Shown: positions 23,085 through 31,809 of the stretch, one piece after another
How the letters are laid out: each line of letters opens with the position of its first letter
Position numbering within the stretch: the first letter of the stretch is position 1
Assembly: GCF_023499255.1 (NCBI RefSeq)
Contig: NZ_CP092183.1
Location: 2,053,501 to 2,117,500, forward strand
Length of the DNA stretch: 64,000 bases
Source of the DNA: Couchioplanes caeruleus
Lineage (GTDB): Bacteria; Actinomycetota; Actinomycetes; Mycobacteriales; Micromonosporaceae
Reading direction: 5' to 3'
Notes under the pieces: generated by a model
The model's database searches: none
Told to the model about the DNA's origin: nothing
What the model saw: only the letters and a program-made list of their open reading frames with translations
Made by a program: the position numbers and the translations under genes

Positions 23085-23576
23085 ATGATGGAGATCAGCC
23101 TGCGCGACGTGCCCGAGCAGCACGTCGTGTCGGAGACCCGTACGGTCGATCAGGCCGGGCTGGAGGCCTGGCTGCCCGGGGCGATGGCCCGGGTCGCGGA
23201 CCGGGCCCGGGCGGCCGGCGGCCTGCTCGGCACCGACGACTGGCCGTTCCTCGGCCGGACCGGCGGGCCCGGCGAGCCGGTGTTCATCACCGTCTACGAG
23301 GGCAACCCCAACGACGGGCCCACGCCGGTCGAGGTCTGCGCGACGGTCGCCGCCGGCGGTGACCGGACCATTCCGGCACACCGCGAGGCGTACGCCCGCA
23401 TCACCAAGTCCCAGGTCACCCGCGGCGAGCTGGGCGGCGTGTACGAGGCGATCGAGAAGTGGATCACCGAGAACGGGCTCGCCGTGGCCCGCGCCCCGCG
23501 CGAGACCTACTGGACCGACTTCCCCTCCGCCGGGCCCGATGACGAGGTCTTCGACGTCGCGTTCCCGGTGACCTGA
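23085..23576 (+). CDS. GyrI-like / AraC effector-binding-domain protein
   Basis: The protein has 163 residues; a second ATG one codon in is equally possible. The opening MEISLRDVPEQHVVSETRTVD and central strands PVFITVYEGNP and PVEVCATVAAGG match the stand-alone small-molecule-binding domain of the GyrI/SOUL-type fold. The ending EKWITENGLAVARAPRETYWTD also matches, with a conserved Glu and Tyr in the pocket region. No DNA-binding domain is attached. Such proteins bind cationic amphiphilic drugs or hydrolyse reactive esters. The ligand is unknown. Confidence 0.75.
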   Translation: MMEISLRDVPEQHVVSETRTVDQAGLEAWLPGAMARVADRARAAGGLLGTDDWPFLGRTGGPGEPVFITVYEGNPNDGPTPVEVCATVAAGGDRTIPAHREAYARITKSQVTRGELGGVYEAIEKWITENGLAVARAPRETYWTDFPSAGPDDEVFDVAFPVT

Positions 23577-23613
23577 CGCTGTGAGGCCATGATCTCGCGG
23601 ATACCGTACGGGC

Positions 23614-24243
23614 ATGGCCGATCATCGGATGCTCGTCGTCGCGCACCGGGCCGGCAACACCGTCGACGGCCTGCGGGCGGCGCTCGCCTCGAACGCGGAC
23701 CTCGTCGAAGCCGATGTGCACCTCTACCGTGGCGCCCTCGAGATGCGGCACAGCCGCACGCTCGGCCCGCGCCTCTACTGGGACAGGTCGAGCGGTGTGA
23801 CCCGGCGGCGCGACGTGGTGGTGCCGGAGCTCGAGGAGATCCTCGCGGTCGCGGACGGTGACCCGCGGCTGCTGCTGGACCTGAAGGGCCGGTCCCTGGC
23901 CGTCGCCGCCCGCGTCGCCGAGACGCTGCGTGCCCGCCGGCCCGGCGTCCCGGTGGCGGTGTGCACGAAGGAGTGGCCGATGCTGGACGCCTTCGCCGGC
24001 GACGCGAACGTCCGCCGCATCCTGTCCGTCGCCAACGCGGTGCAGCTCGCCCGGCTGCGGGCCCGCCTGCGCGGCGAGCGCGTGGACGGCGTCTCGATCC
24101 GGCTGCGGCTGCTGACCGCCTCCGTGGTGGCCGAGCTGCGCCGGGCCACCGACCTCGTGCTGGCCTGGCCGGTCGACTCGCCGGCCGCGCTGGCCCGCGC
24201 CGAGCGCCTCGGCGTCACCGGGGTGGTCACGAAGAACGTGTGA
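23614..24243 (+). CDS. Glycerophosphodiester phosphodiesterase-family protein
   Basis: The protein has 209 residues, at the short end for the family. Key motifs are visible: HRAGNT (His11-Arg12, the catalytic HRG-like start), VEADVHLYRG with acidic metal ligands, and MRHSRTL with the second catalytic His. Late strands LLLDLKG and GVTGVVTKNV complete the TIM barrel. No signal peptide, so cytoplasmic. It would hydrolyse glycerophosphodiesters to glycerol 3-phosphate and an alcohol. The 3' end overlaps the convergent decarboxylase gene by 17 bp. Confidence 0.85.
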   Translation: MADHRMLVVAHRAGNTVDGLRAALASNADLVEADVHLYRGALEMRHSRTLGPRLYWDRSSGVTRRRDVVVPELEEILAVADGDPRLLLDLKGRSLAVAARVAETLRARRPGVPVAVCTKEWPMLDAFAGDANVRRILSVANAVQLARLRARLRGERVDGVSIRLRLLTASVVAELRRATDLVLAWPVDSPAALARAERLGVTGVVTKNV

Positions 24244-25612
24244 CGGTGGCGGCGATCCGGCTGATGGCTGCCACCGACATGTCCACGTCCGCCTCCGTCG
24301 TGGCGTGGCCGGACACCGAGATCCGCATCAGCCGGCGGCCGCGCCACGTGGTGCCGCCCAGCCAGCAGGTGCCGTCCAGCTGCACCGCTTCGATGATCCG
24401 GTCGGTACGCGCGTCGTCGCCGAAGCCGACCAGCACCTGGTTGAGCACCACCTCGTTGACCACCTCGAAGCCGGCGGCGGCCAGCCCGTCGGCGAACCGG
24501 CGTGCCAGCCGGCAGCACCGCTCGACCAGGTCGCCCACCCCCTCGGCGCCCAGCTCCCGCAACGCCGCCCAGACGGCGAAGCCCCGCGCCCGTCGCGACG
24601 ATTCCGCGGTGTAGTCGGCGCCGCCGGAACCCGCCCCGGAGCCGACCAGGTACGCGGCCGCGTACGACATCGCCGCCACCTGCACCTCGGGACGGGAGCA
24701 GAACGCGAACGCGCTGTCGTACGGCACATTGAGCCACTTGTGCCCGTCGCAACCCCATGAATCGGCCCGCTCCACGCCGTCGACCAGGTGGCGGGTGCCC
24801 GGATGCGCGGCCGCCCACAGCCCGAAGGCGCCGTCGACGTGCGCCCATCCGCCGTACCGGTGCACCAGGTCGCAGGCCGTGCGCAGGTCGTCGCAGGCGC
24901 CGGTGTTGACGTTGCCCGCCTGCAGGCACACGATCGCGGGCACGCCCGGCTCCAGGGCCAGCACCCGGGCGAGATCGCCGGCGTCGAGGGCGCCGCCGGC
25001 GTCGGCCACGACCGGCTCGATGACGTCCGACCCGAGCCCCAGCAGCCGCAGCGACCGGTCCACCGTGGCGTGCCGCTCGGCGCCGGCGATCACCCGCAGC
25101 CGTGGCGCCCCCGGCAGGCCGCGGCGCTCGACGTCCCAGCCGGCCTCGGCCAGCAGGTGGTGGCGGGCCGCGGCCAGACCCACCGTGTTCGCCGCCTGCG
25201 CCCCGGTGACGAACCCGGCCGACGCGGTTGCCGGCAGGCCGAGCAGCTCCTTGAGCCAGCCGCCGGCCACCTCCTCGGCCGCGATGGCGGCCGGCGACAG
25301 CACGGCGTTGAACGCGCACTGGTCCCAGCCGGCCGCCAGGATGTCCGCCGCGGTGGCGGCCGGCAGCGCGCCGCCGATGACGAAACCGAAGAAGCGCGGC
25401 CCGGCGGTGGCCACGAGACCTCCGTCGGCCGCCGCGAGCAGGTCGGTGAGGACCTCGTCGGCCGGTGACCCGTACGCCGGCAGCGGCCCGCCGAACGCAG
25501 CCCGGACCTCGGCGGCGTCACGCGTGGCGCGTACGGGGCGTTCGGCCAGCGATGCGCGGTACCGGGCGGCCTCGGCGGCGGCCCGGTGCAGAAGTTCGCC
25601 CAGTTCGTCCAT
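24227..25612 (-). CDS. PLP-dependent decarboxylase (aromatic-L-amino-acid / glutamate decarboxylase family)
   Basis: The protein has 461 residues from the ATG at 25612. The group II decarboxylase fold is indicated by GFVTGAQAANTVGL (cofactor phosphate pocket), HVDGAFGLWA (Asp pairing with the pyridine nitrogen) and GCDGHKWLNVPYD with the Schiff-base lysine. It decarboxylates an amino acid to an amine. Substrate cannot be told from motifs alone, but the family also includes transaminase-like members. It is divergent from the ThuA-like gene and convergent with the phosphodiesterase gene. Confidence 0.87.
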   Translation of the reverse strand: MDELGELLHRAAAEAARYRASLAERPVRATRDAAEVRAAFGGPLPAYGSPADEVLTDLLAAADGGLVATAGPRFFGFVIGGALPAATAADILAAGWDQCAFNAVLSPAAIAAEEVAGGWLKELLGLPATASAGFVTGAQAANTVGLAAARHHLLAEAGWDVERRGLPGAPRLRVIAGAERHATVDRSLRLLGLGSDVIEPVVADAGGALDAGDLARVLALEPGVPAIVCLQAGNVNTGACDDLRTACDLVHRYGGWAHVDGAFGLWAAAHPGTRHLVDGVERADSWGCDGHKWLNVPYDSAFAFCSRPEVQVAAMSYAAAYLVGSGAGSGGADYTAESSRRARGFAVWAALRELGAEGVGDLVERCCRLARRFADGLAAAGFEVVNEVVLNQVLVGFGDDARTDRIIEAVQLDGTCWLGGTTWRGRRLMRISVSGHATTEADVDMSVAAISRIAATVTRSS

Positions 25613-25678
25613 GGCACGACCGTACGCATAGTCATAGGCTTCGATGAAACCCCCATGCCCCCGCGCCGAGGAGAGGTC

Positions 25679-26497
25679 ATGAAGCTGGTGCTCAGGTTCC
25701 TGATGGCGATGGTCGTGACGGCGGCGGCCGTGGCGCTGGGGTTCGCCGGCCCGGCGGCGGCGACCGGTCATCCCCGGTTCGACGCGCTCGTGTTCTCCAA
25801 GACGGCGGCGTTCCGGCACGACTCGATCCCGGCCGCCGTCGCCGCGATCCGGCAGCTCGGCGCCCAGTACCGGTTCCGGGTCGACGCGACCGAGGACGCC
25901 GCCGCGTTCACCGACGCCAACCTCGCCCGCTACGACGTCGTGATCTGGCTGAGCACCACCGGCGACGTGCTGAACGACGAGCAGCAGGCCGCCTTCGAGC
26001 GCTACATCCGCGCCGGCGGGGGCTACGCGGGCATCCACGCCGCGTCCGACACCGAGTACGACTGGCCCTGGTACGGCGGGCTCGTCGGGGCGTACTTCCG
26101 CGACCACCCGGGCGCGGTCAACGACCAGTTCCAGGTGGCCACGGTGAAGGTCCTCACCCGCGGAACCGCCGCCACGTGGCCGCTGCCGCGCCGCTGGCAG
26201 CGCGAGGAGGAGTGGTACAACTTCCGGACCAACCCGCGCGGCACCGTACGCGTCCTCGCCGAGGTGGACGAGAGCACCTACGACCCGCGCGGCTACAGCG
26301 AACCGGGCGGCTCACCCGGCATGGGCCCGCACCACCCGATCTCCTGGTGCCAGCCGTACGACGGCGGCCGAGCCTTCTACACCGCGATGGGACACAAGGC
26401 CGAGTACTACGCCGAGCCGCTGCTGCGGGCGCACATCCTCGGCGGCATCGAGATGGCGGCCGGCGCGGCCCGGTTCCCCTGCGGCCACGAGGACTGA
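25679..26497 (+). CDS. Secreted ThuA-like domain protein
   Basis: The protein has 272 residues with a GGAGAGG site. A signal peptide (LRFLMAMVVTAAAVALGFAGPAAA) precedes a class I glutamine-amidotransferase-like ThuA fold: ALVFSKTAAFRHDSI, YDVVIWLSTTGD, GGGYAGIHAASDTEYDW, then HPISWCQPYDGGRAFYTAMGH near the end. The nucleophile cysteine of true amidotransferases is replaced. ThuA proteins are linked to sugar (trehalose or glycoside) metabolism. In secreted actinobacterial enzymes this domain is often fused to carbohydrate modules. Here it stands alone, so the role is uncertain. Confidence 0.83.
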   Translation: MKLVLRFLMAMVVTAAAVALGFAGPAAATGHPRFDALVFSKTAAFRHDSIPAAVAAIRQLGAQYRFRVDATEDAAAFTDANLARYDVVIWLSTTGDVLNDEQQAAFERYIRAGGGYAGIHAASDTEYDWPWYGGLVGAYFRDHPGAVNDQFQVATVKVLTRGTAATWPLPRRWQREEEWYNFRTNPRGTVRVLAEVDESTYDPRGYSEPGGSPGMGPHHPISWCQPYDGGRAFYTAMGHKAEYYAEPLLRAHILGGIEMAAGAARFPCGHED

Positions 26498-26615
26498 CGG
26501 CCGACGAGCTACCGCGGGTACCACAACGGCCCGGTATCTCGCCGTGGCCGCCGTTCGAGTGACGGGTCGGCCAGCCTGCGCCTCGGCGCCCCTGAGCCGC
26601 CGTTACGGTGCCGCC

Positions 26616-27509
26616 ATGGACATCCCCGGACGTGCCGTACGCGCCTGCCTGGCCCTCGTCCTCGCCGGTGCCCTGACGGCCTGCCGCACCGAGGAGCCGG
26701 CCGTCACCCACGATCGGGCCTCCACCGTCTACGCCTCGGTCGTCACCCGGATCTACGGCACTCCGGCCCAGCGGCGAGCCGCCGACGAGCGGGCCTGGAA
26801 GCTCACGCAGATCGCGGCGGGGGAGTGCCGCCGCCGCGCCGGCATCGACTACCCGGCAAGGGGGTTCACGCCGGTCAGCGAGCGCACGTACGTCGCCCCG
26901 GGCGACCTCCTCGGGTTCGCCCCCGCCCGCGCGGACTTCGACATCGCCGGCCAGCTGGAGCTGCTCGTGCTGAAGGCCGTGAACGCCGAGCACTACGCCA
27001 GGTGGATGGCCAGGACCAAGCGCGGATCCGGGCCCGCCTGGGTGGCGGCCCAGCGCTGCGAGGCGACGGCGACGGCGACGACCGCCCGGCTCGCCCCCGA
27101 AGGTCAGGAGCACCTTGCCGCCGCCCTGGTCGCGGAGCTCAGCCGGGTCCAGGCAGCGGCCGCGCCGATGCTGCCGGCCGACTACCGCAACTGCCTGCAC
27201 GCCCAAGGCTTCGACGCGGCCGGCCTGCCGGCCCTGCAGGCCCGGGTGGAGCAGGCGTTCCCCGCGGTGCCGGTGGGAGCCAGGACCGTCCCGGCCCGCC
27301 TGCCCGGCTGGCCGGACGCCGTCACCGTCGAACGCCGGGCGGCCGCCGCCGACGCCCGCTGCCGGGCGCGCGAAGCCGGCGCCGTGATGGAGGCCGCGCT
27401 GCCGCGCCTGACGACGTTCGCGGCCACGCACACCGAGGCGCTCGGCGAGATGAGCGCCGGGTGGTCCCGCATCGAGGTCGAGGCCCGGGAGCTGCGGTTC
27501 CCCGACTGA
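26616..27509 (+). CDS. Putative lipoprotein, function unknown
   Basis: The protein has 297 residues from the ATG at 26616. The signal CLALVLAGALTAC ends in a lipobox cysteine, indicating an outer-face lipid anchor. The mature part is almost entirely alpha-helical and Ala/Arg-rich with scattered cysteines (GECRRRAG, AQRCEA, YRNCLHAQG, ADARCRARE) that could pair. No recognised domain. The reading frame continues in phase across its TGA into the SnoaL-like fragment 24 bases on. Confidence 0.7.
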   Translation: MDIPGRAVRACLALVLAGALTACRTEEPAVTHDRASTVYASVVTRIYGTPAQRRAADERAWKLTQIAAGECRRRAGIDYPARGFTPVSERTYVAPGDLLGFAPARADFDIAGQLELLVLKAVNAEHYARWMARTKRGSGPAWVAAQRCEATATATTARLAPEGQEHLAAALVAELSRVQAAAAPMLPADYRNCLHAQGFDAAGLPALQARVEQAFPAVPVGARTVPARLPGWPDAVTVERRAAAADARCRAREAGAVMEAALPRLTTFAATHTEALGEMSAGWSRIEVEARELRFPD

Positions 27510-27533
27510 GGCGGGCTCAGCCTCGACGGCATC

Positions 27534-27818
27534 GTGGCGCTGTTCGAGCCCGATGCCGTCGTCGCCGGCCCGGGCGGCGACGGCGTCGTCGCCGGCCATG
27601 AGGCCATCCGTGCCGAGTACGCCGCCGTCCTCGCCCGTCGCCCGCACTTCAGCGTGGGCAACCGGCAACCGGCCATGATCTCCGGCGACCTCGCGCTGAC
27701 CAGCACCTGGTTCGACGACGAGGACGGCGGCGCAGCGGCCGAGGTGGCCCGGCGCCAACCGGACGGCACCTGGCTCTGGGTGATCGACAAGGGGCAGATC
27801 CGCGGCCCTATCCGCTGA
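27534..27818 (+). pseudogene. Truncated SnoaL/NTF2-like protein
   Basis: The 94-codon frame from a GTG encodes IVALFEPDAVVAGPGGDGVVAG, EAIRAEYAAVLARRPHF and a WLWVIDKGQI ending (quoted in parts), the middle and end of a SnoaL-like/DUF4440 cone fold. The N-terminal helix (about 20 residues) expected before LDGIVALFEP is missing, because the preceding gene's stop lies directly upstream in the same frame. No ribosome-binding site is evident. It is either a decayed gene joined to the lipoprotein gene by deletion or a shortened but expressed protein. The 3' end overlaps the convergent isochorismatase gene by 11 bp. Confidence 0.5.
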
Positions 27819-28470
27819 TGAGCGCGAGCACGTCGTCGGTCGCCCGCACGTCGCCGAAGCTGCGGTAGACCGTGTGCAGCGTGGCGTTGTGGACCTCGTC
27901 GCGCGGAGCGGACGTCGCGTCCGCCACCATGACGACCCGATACCCGAGCGTGCTGGCGTCGCGCGCCGACGACTCGCAGCACACGTTGGTCACAGTCCCG
28001 GTGATCAGCACCGTGCCGATGCCGCGCTCGCGCAGCAGCGCCGGCAGCGGGGAGAAGCCGGGAAAGAAGGCGCTCGCAGCGGTCTTCTCGATCAGGAGAT
28101 CAGCGTCGTGCACCACGAACTCATGCCACAGCCGGGACCGCAGTGGCCCCTCGCCACCGCTGCGGGAGAACATGCCGGCGATCTCGGGGCCGAAGAACTC
28201 CCGGGCGAGCGGTGACGGCTCGACGGTGCCGGGCAGCACCCAGACCACGAGACCGCCGGCTGCCCGCAGCGCATCCGCGAGCCGCGCGATGTTCGGCACG
28301 ATGCCGTACGTGTACTCGTTCTCCTCCACGAAGAACGGCACCATGTCGACGACCACCAGCGCGGTCCGTGCCGGTACGAGCGACGTGAAGGCGTGCCGGC
28401 GACCGCGTCGGGCTTCCTGGCGCTCGTACTCCCGCTGCTCGATCTTCCAGGCGTGCACTCGGCGCTTCAT
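27808..28470 (-). CDS. Isochorismatase-family cysteine hydrolase
   Basis: The protein has 220 residues. The catalytic triad is complete: Asp42 (ALVVVDMV), Lys129 ([10 protein letters not shown]) and Cys164 ([16 protein letters not shown], with the family cis-peptide before it). Such enzymes hydrolyse isochorismate, nicotinamide or carbamoyl-type amides. A preceding basic N-terminal extension of ~30 residues is not part of the core. It is the last gene of a four-gene unit, and its start overlaps the nitroreductase stop by 4 bases, so the substrate is probably connected with the redox and methyl-transfer steps upstream (inference). Confidence 0.88.
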   Translation of the reverse strand: MKRRVHAWKIEQREYERQEARRGRRHAFTSLVPARTALVVVDMVPFFVEENEYTYGIVPNIARLADALRAAGGLVVWVLPGTVEPSPLAREFFGPEIAGMFSRSGGEGPLRSRLWHEFVVHDADLLIEKTAASAFFPGFSPLPALLRERGIGTVLITGTVTNVCCESSARDASTLGYRVVMVADATSAPRDEVHNATLHTVYRSFGDVRATDDVLALISG

Positions 28471-29270
28471 CGGGCCGCCGGTTGGTCCCAGCCCTCCTGC
28501 GGGGTGGCGCAGGTGCCGCGGAAGACGTACTGCGAGGGCAGTTTGCGCTGCTCACTGGTCCAGTCGATCGGGGGCCGCCGCTGCTCCTCGGGCAGATAGC
28601 CCAGACGGTAGACGGCCATCAGTTCGAGGTCGTCCGGCACCCGGAGCAGGCGGACGATCTCGTCCCAGCGCCCGGGCACCTCCATCGGGAAGGAGATGAA
28701 CTGGATGCCCATGCCGAGCTCCACGGTCGTGAGCCAGACGTTCTCCATCGCCGCGCCCATGCTGAACACCGAATAGAAAGAGGACAACTCTCCGGGCCGG
28801 TACTCCGATCGGTCGAGCATCACGCCGAGCAGCAGCGGGGAGCCCGCAACGAGTTTGCGGTTCTCCTCACCGAGGCTCTGCGGCACGCGCAGGGCGTTCA
28901 TGAGTTTCTGTCCCCGGGAGGTGAACACCTGACCGGTGAAGGGGCGCAGCGGCGCGGGCAGCCGGTCGAACAGCATCCCGTCGCGACGCCGTTCCATCTC
29001 CTCCCTGCTGAAGCGGAAGTACGGCTTGTACCGCTCGAAGAACGTCCCGTTGGACATCGCCGCGGTCATGCTCTCCCCGCTGATCCGCGCGATGGCCTCG
29101 ATCGTCGGCCGCTCCTCCACGATCACGAACCGCCACGGCTGGCTGTTCAGCTGCGACGGGGCGCGCCCCGCCACCTCCATCAGGAGTCGCTGGTGCTCCT
29201 CGGAGACCGGGTCGGGCAGGAAAGGACCGTTGGTCGTCTTACGGCGGCGCACCACATCGAGAAACTCCAT
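28467..29270 (-). CDS. Nitroreductase-family flavoprotein
   Basis: The protein has 267 residues. The N-terminal [22 protein letters not shown], quoted in part, the FMN-phosphate contact [14 protein letters not shown] and the C-terminal [21 protein letters not shown] helix identify an NADH-dependent FMN enzyme of the nitroreductase superfamily. Members reduce nitro groups, quinones or thiazolines. Its ATG shares a base with the upstream membrane protein stop (TGATG), and its own stop overlaps the isochorismatase start, so it is translated as part of a coupled chain. Confidence 0.88.
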   Translation of the reverse strand: MEFLDVVRRRKTTNGPFLPDPVSEEHQRLLMEVAGRAPSQLNSQPWRFVIVEERPTIEAIARISGESMTAAMSNGTFFERYKPYFRFSREEMERRRDGMLFDRLPAPLRPFTGQVFTSRGQKLMNALRVPQSLGEENRKLVAGSPLLLGVMLDRSEYRPGELSSFYSVFSMGAAMENVWLTTVELGMGIQFISFPMEVPGRWDEIVRLLRVPDDLELMAVYRLGYLPEEQRRPPIDWTSEQRKLPSQYVFRGTCATPQEGWDQPAAR

Positions 29271-29605
29271 CAGCGTCTCCTCCAGGTCAGAACGAGGGCG
29301 GTGGCGAACGCGGGCGCCGCCGACCCGGCGAGGACGGCATGCCGGCGAAGCCGCCCTCCGGCGTACGGCAGCGCGACGAGCGGACCGACCGCGGGCAGCA
29401 GCGCGAGGCCGGCGCCCCGGCGCTCGACAGCACTGGCGGCCAGCGCGACGGCGGTCAGCGAGGAGGTCGCGACATACAGCGCATGGTGCACCCAGCGGAT
29501 ACGCCGATTGTCGATCGCCCCCACGGCGACGGCCGTGCCGAAGGCGACGTTGCTCGCGTAGCTCAGGGCCGCGGCGGTGATCAGAGCCGTCGCCCGTCCG
29601 CTCAT
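29270..29605 (-). CDS. Small integral membrane protein
   Basis: The protein has 111 residues from the ATG at 29605, with three to four hydrophobic segments ([22 protein letters not shown], a central [31 protein letters not shown] and [17 protein letters not shown], each quoted in part). No family is recognised. Its start overlaps the methyltransferase stop by 4 bases and its stop overlaps the nitroreductase start by 1, placing it firmly inside the operon. It may anchor or supply a membrane-bound substrate for the neighbouring enzymes. Confidence 0.7.
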   Translation of the reverse strand: MSGRATALITAAALSYASNVAFGTAVAVGAIDNRRIRWVHHALYVATSSLTAVALAASAVERRGAGLALLPAVGPLVALPYAGGRLRRHAVLAGSAAPAFATALVLTWRRR

Positions 29606-30303
29606 GGGTGCGCCCTCTCGTGGGTCAGCAGGAGGCGCTGCGGGAACATCGGCCGCACGCGCCATCCCGGCGGAACGACCGCTTGCAGTTCCCGCTGCCG
29701 GTAACTGCGGCGAATGGAGAGCAACCCGTCCTGATGGATGAACGAACCACGGGCGAACGGCAGCGTGGCGACGGCATACAGGCCGTAACCGGCCCGCCCC
29801 CGCGACAAGTCATTGTGGATGACCAGATGACGCGACAGCGCCGTGCTGTCCGCCAGCAAGGCCTCGAGCTCCGCCTTGTCGAGGTGATGCAGCAGATGGT
29901 TCGACACCACCAGGTCGTACCGTTCACCCCGCGCGACCAGATCCGCACTCGACGCCCGCTCGAAGCGAACCCCGCAATCCGGCAGCCCGCGCACATGACG
30001 AAGCGCGCGCTCGTCCGGGTCGACAGCCGTGGTCCGCAGCACCAGCCCGTCCCGGGCCGCCCACCCGGCGATGGAACGAGCGATGTCCCCGCCACCGAAG
30101 CCGACGTCCAGCAGCGTCGTGGGCCGCTCGGCGTCGAGACGCGGCCGGATCCACCGCCGGTAGATGCGCCGCCAGCCGGACACGAGCCGGTTGATGGTGC
30201 GGAACTGCTGATACGTCCGTTCCAGCCGGTCAGGATCGCAGTCGGGAAAGTCCATGAACTCCCGCGCCTCGGAGTCTCGCCGGGCGAACCTCGCACGCGT
30301 CAT
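29602..30303 (-). CDS. Class I SAM-dependent methyltransferase
   Basis: The protein has 233 residues from the ATG at 30303. The SAM-binding loop [11 protein letters not shown], an acidic AVDPDERAL after strand 2 and [13 protein letters not shown] define a Rossmann methyltransferase. The C-terminal [19 protein letters not shown] tail resembles the methyltransferases found with type III polyketide synthases and quinone-type metabolism in actinomycetes, but no polyketide synthase is nearby. It is the first gene of the four-gene overlapping unit running to 27808. Confidence 0.85.
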   Translation of the reverse strand: MTRARFARRDSEAREFMDFPDCDPDRLERTYQQFRTINRLVSGWRRIYRRWIRPRLDAERPTTLLDVGFGGGDIARSIAGWAARDGLVLRTTAVDPDERALRHVRGLPDCGVRFERASSADLVARGERYDLVVSNHLLHHLDKAELEALLADSTALSRHLVIHNDLSRGRAGYGLYAVATLPFARGSFIHQDGLLSIRRSYRQRELQAVVPPGWRVRPMFPQRLLLTHERAHP

Positions 30304-30411
30304 GCCACCATCAACCCGCGTCCCCCTCACCGCCCCCATCCTGCGCTGCCGCCGGCTGGTTCGCACCCCGGCGTACTCCGCAGAAGCGACGCCCCTGCGA
30401 CGAGAAGCCGG

Positions 30412-31041
30412 TCAGCCCGCGAGGTGGCCGGTGTCGCCAAGCGTGAGGACGTGGCGGTTGTGGAAGTAGTCGTCCTCGTGCAGCGTGGTGATGTTGCCCG
30501 AGGCGGCCCGGAAATTGACGTACCCGAGCGAATCGATCGGCATCCCGATCCACGACGTCAGGACGAAGGTGACGGCAAAGCCGTGGGTCACGACGATCTG
30601 ATGGTCGCAAGGATCTTCCAGAACGGTGTCCATGGCCGCATAGATCCGCTTCGCGAACGCTGCCTTGGTCTCAGCGCCCGGCACACCTTCGTGGTGGCCC
30701 ATCCGGTCCCCGTCCGCCGGCGGCGGGCGGAATCGCTCGTCCAGCCACTCCTGGGGCCTGCCCTCGGCATCGCCGTAGGACTTCTCCCGAAGCCGGCTGT
30801 CCAGGATCGGCTCGACGTCGAACACGTCGGCGATTGTCGCGGCGGTCTGCGCGGTACGTTGCAGATCAGAGGAGAACAGCCGCACCTTCGCCGTCGGAGG
30901 AATCCTGTTCCGCAACGCCTGCGCGATCAAGAGGGCGGCGTGCTCGCCGGCCGGGGTCAGGCGCGAGTCGTGCCACCCACCGACCGTCCTCTCGACGTGG
31001 TGGGTCGCTTCCGGATGAGCGATGACATGGACGGTACGCAA
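30412..31041 (-). CDS. Histidine-phosphatase-superfamily protein
   Basis: The protein has 209 residues from a TTG at 31041 with a GGAAGG site about 8 bases upstream; the frame has no nearer ATG. The motif normally reading RHG is here AHPEATHHVE. The rest is canonical: SDLQRTAQTA with the second active-site Arg, LREKSYGDAEG, and VVTHGFAV with the second catalytic His. The loss of the first Arg of RHG suggests altered phosphate binding. It is probably a phosphatase acting on a small phospho-compound, though catalysis needs testing. Confidence 0.8.
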   Translation of the reverse strand: MRTVHVIAHPEATHHVERTVGGWHDSRLTPAGEHAALLIAQALRNRIPPTAKVRLFSSDLQRTAQTAATIADVFDVEPILDSRLREKSYGDAEGRPQEWLDERFRPPPADGDRMGHHEGVPGAETKAAFAKRIYAAMDTVLEDPCDHQIVVTHGFAVTFVLTSWIGMPIDSLGYVNFRAASGNITTLHEDDYFHNRHVLTLGDTGHLAG

Positions 31042-31134
31042 GACCCGCGCCCTTCCTTCCGTCCGCCGGGATGCTGATGCCCGGGAAGCGTAACGGGGCG
31101 TCGGTCCGGGCGGAGACCCTGGCACGATCAACCG

Positions 31135-31761
31135 ATGTCGAAGACGGATGGGGTTGTGGTCGTGGCGGTATGTGGTTCTCCCGGAGCGGGGAAGACCACC
31201 GTCGCAGCCGCAACAGCACACCATCTGGGGGTGCCGTTCTTGACGCGGGATGCGATCAAAACCGGTCTCGCTCTGTCCGCGGCTCGCGTGGCAGAGAACG
31301 GTACCGTGCACCTCGGCCCTGACTTCCACATCGCCGGCGGTCCCCTGAGCCGCCGCGCCGAGGCGGTGATGATCGACGCGGCGCGGCTTCTGGCCTCCTC
31401 CCGGGTGAGTTTCGTCGTGGAATCCTCGGTGCTGCCCAAAGAGCTGCTCGATGCGCTGCGCGACTGCCAGGCTCGAGTTCTCGCCCTGCACGTGGTCGCC
31501 GACAAAGCAGTGATCGGCAACCGGCTGCGGGGTCGCGCGTCGGGCGGGTCAGCCGTGGACCAACAGCTCGCAGCGCTGTTCGCCCGAGGTGAGATGGACC
31601 CGTTGATCTTCCGTCCGCCGTCCGGGGTGGACGCCGTCACAACGGTCGACACCTCGACCGGCGAGGAGCCGCCGGTCCAGATCATCGAGCAAGCGTTCAT
31701 GACGTTGCTGACCTCGACTCGCGCGACCGGAAGCCAGGGTCCCGGACGCACGCCGACCTGA
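31135..31761 (+). CDS. P-loop AAA-family kinase-like protein
   Basis: The protein has 208 residues. The Walker A loop is GSPGAGKTT (residues 14-22), and FLTRDAIKTGLA follows as in small-molecule kinases and zeta-toxin-like ATPases (substrate Asp). FVVESSVLP supplies a likely Walker B region, and ADKAVIGNRLRGRA a lid arginine. It probably phosphorylates a small metabolite. No antitoxin partner is adjacent, which argues against a toxin. It is divergent from the histidine-phosphatase gene (93 bp) and convergent with zwf. Confidence 0.75.
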   Translation: MSKTDGVVVVAVCGSPGAGKTTVAAATAHHLGVPFLTRDAIKTGLALSAARVAENGTVHLGPDFHIAGGPLSRRAEAVMIDAARLLASSRVSFVVESSVLPKELLDALRDCQARVLALHVVADKAVIGNRLRGRASGGSAVDQQLAALFARGEMDPLIFRPPSGVDAVTTVDTSTGEEPPVQIIEQAFMTLLTSTRATGSQGPGRTPT

Positions 31762-31809
31762 CCGGGCCCGCCGGCCTCGGCGACCCTGCCATCCGGCGCG
31801 GCCAAGCAC

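Noticed and set aside
27507..27536. TGA readthrough or fusion of the lipoprotein and SnoaL-like frames
   Set aside because: The two domains are unrelated, no recoding element is visible, and loss of the SnoaL N-terminus by deletion is simpler.
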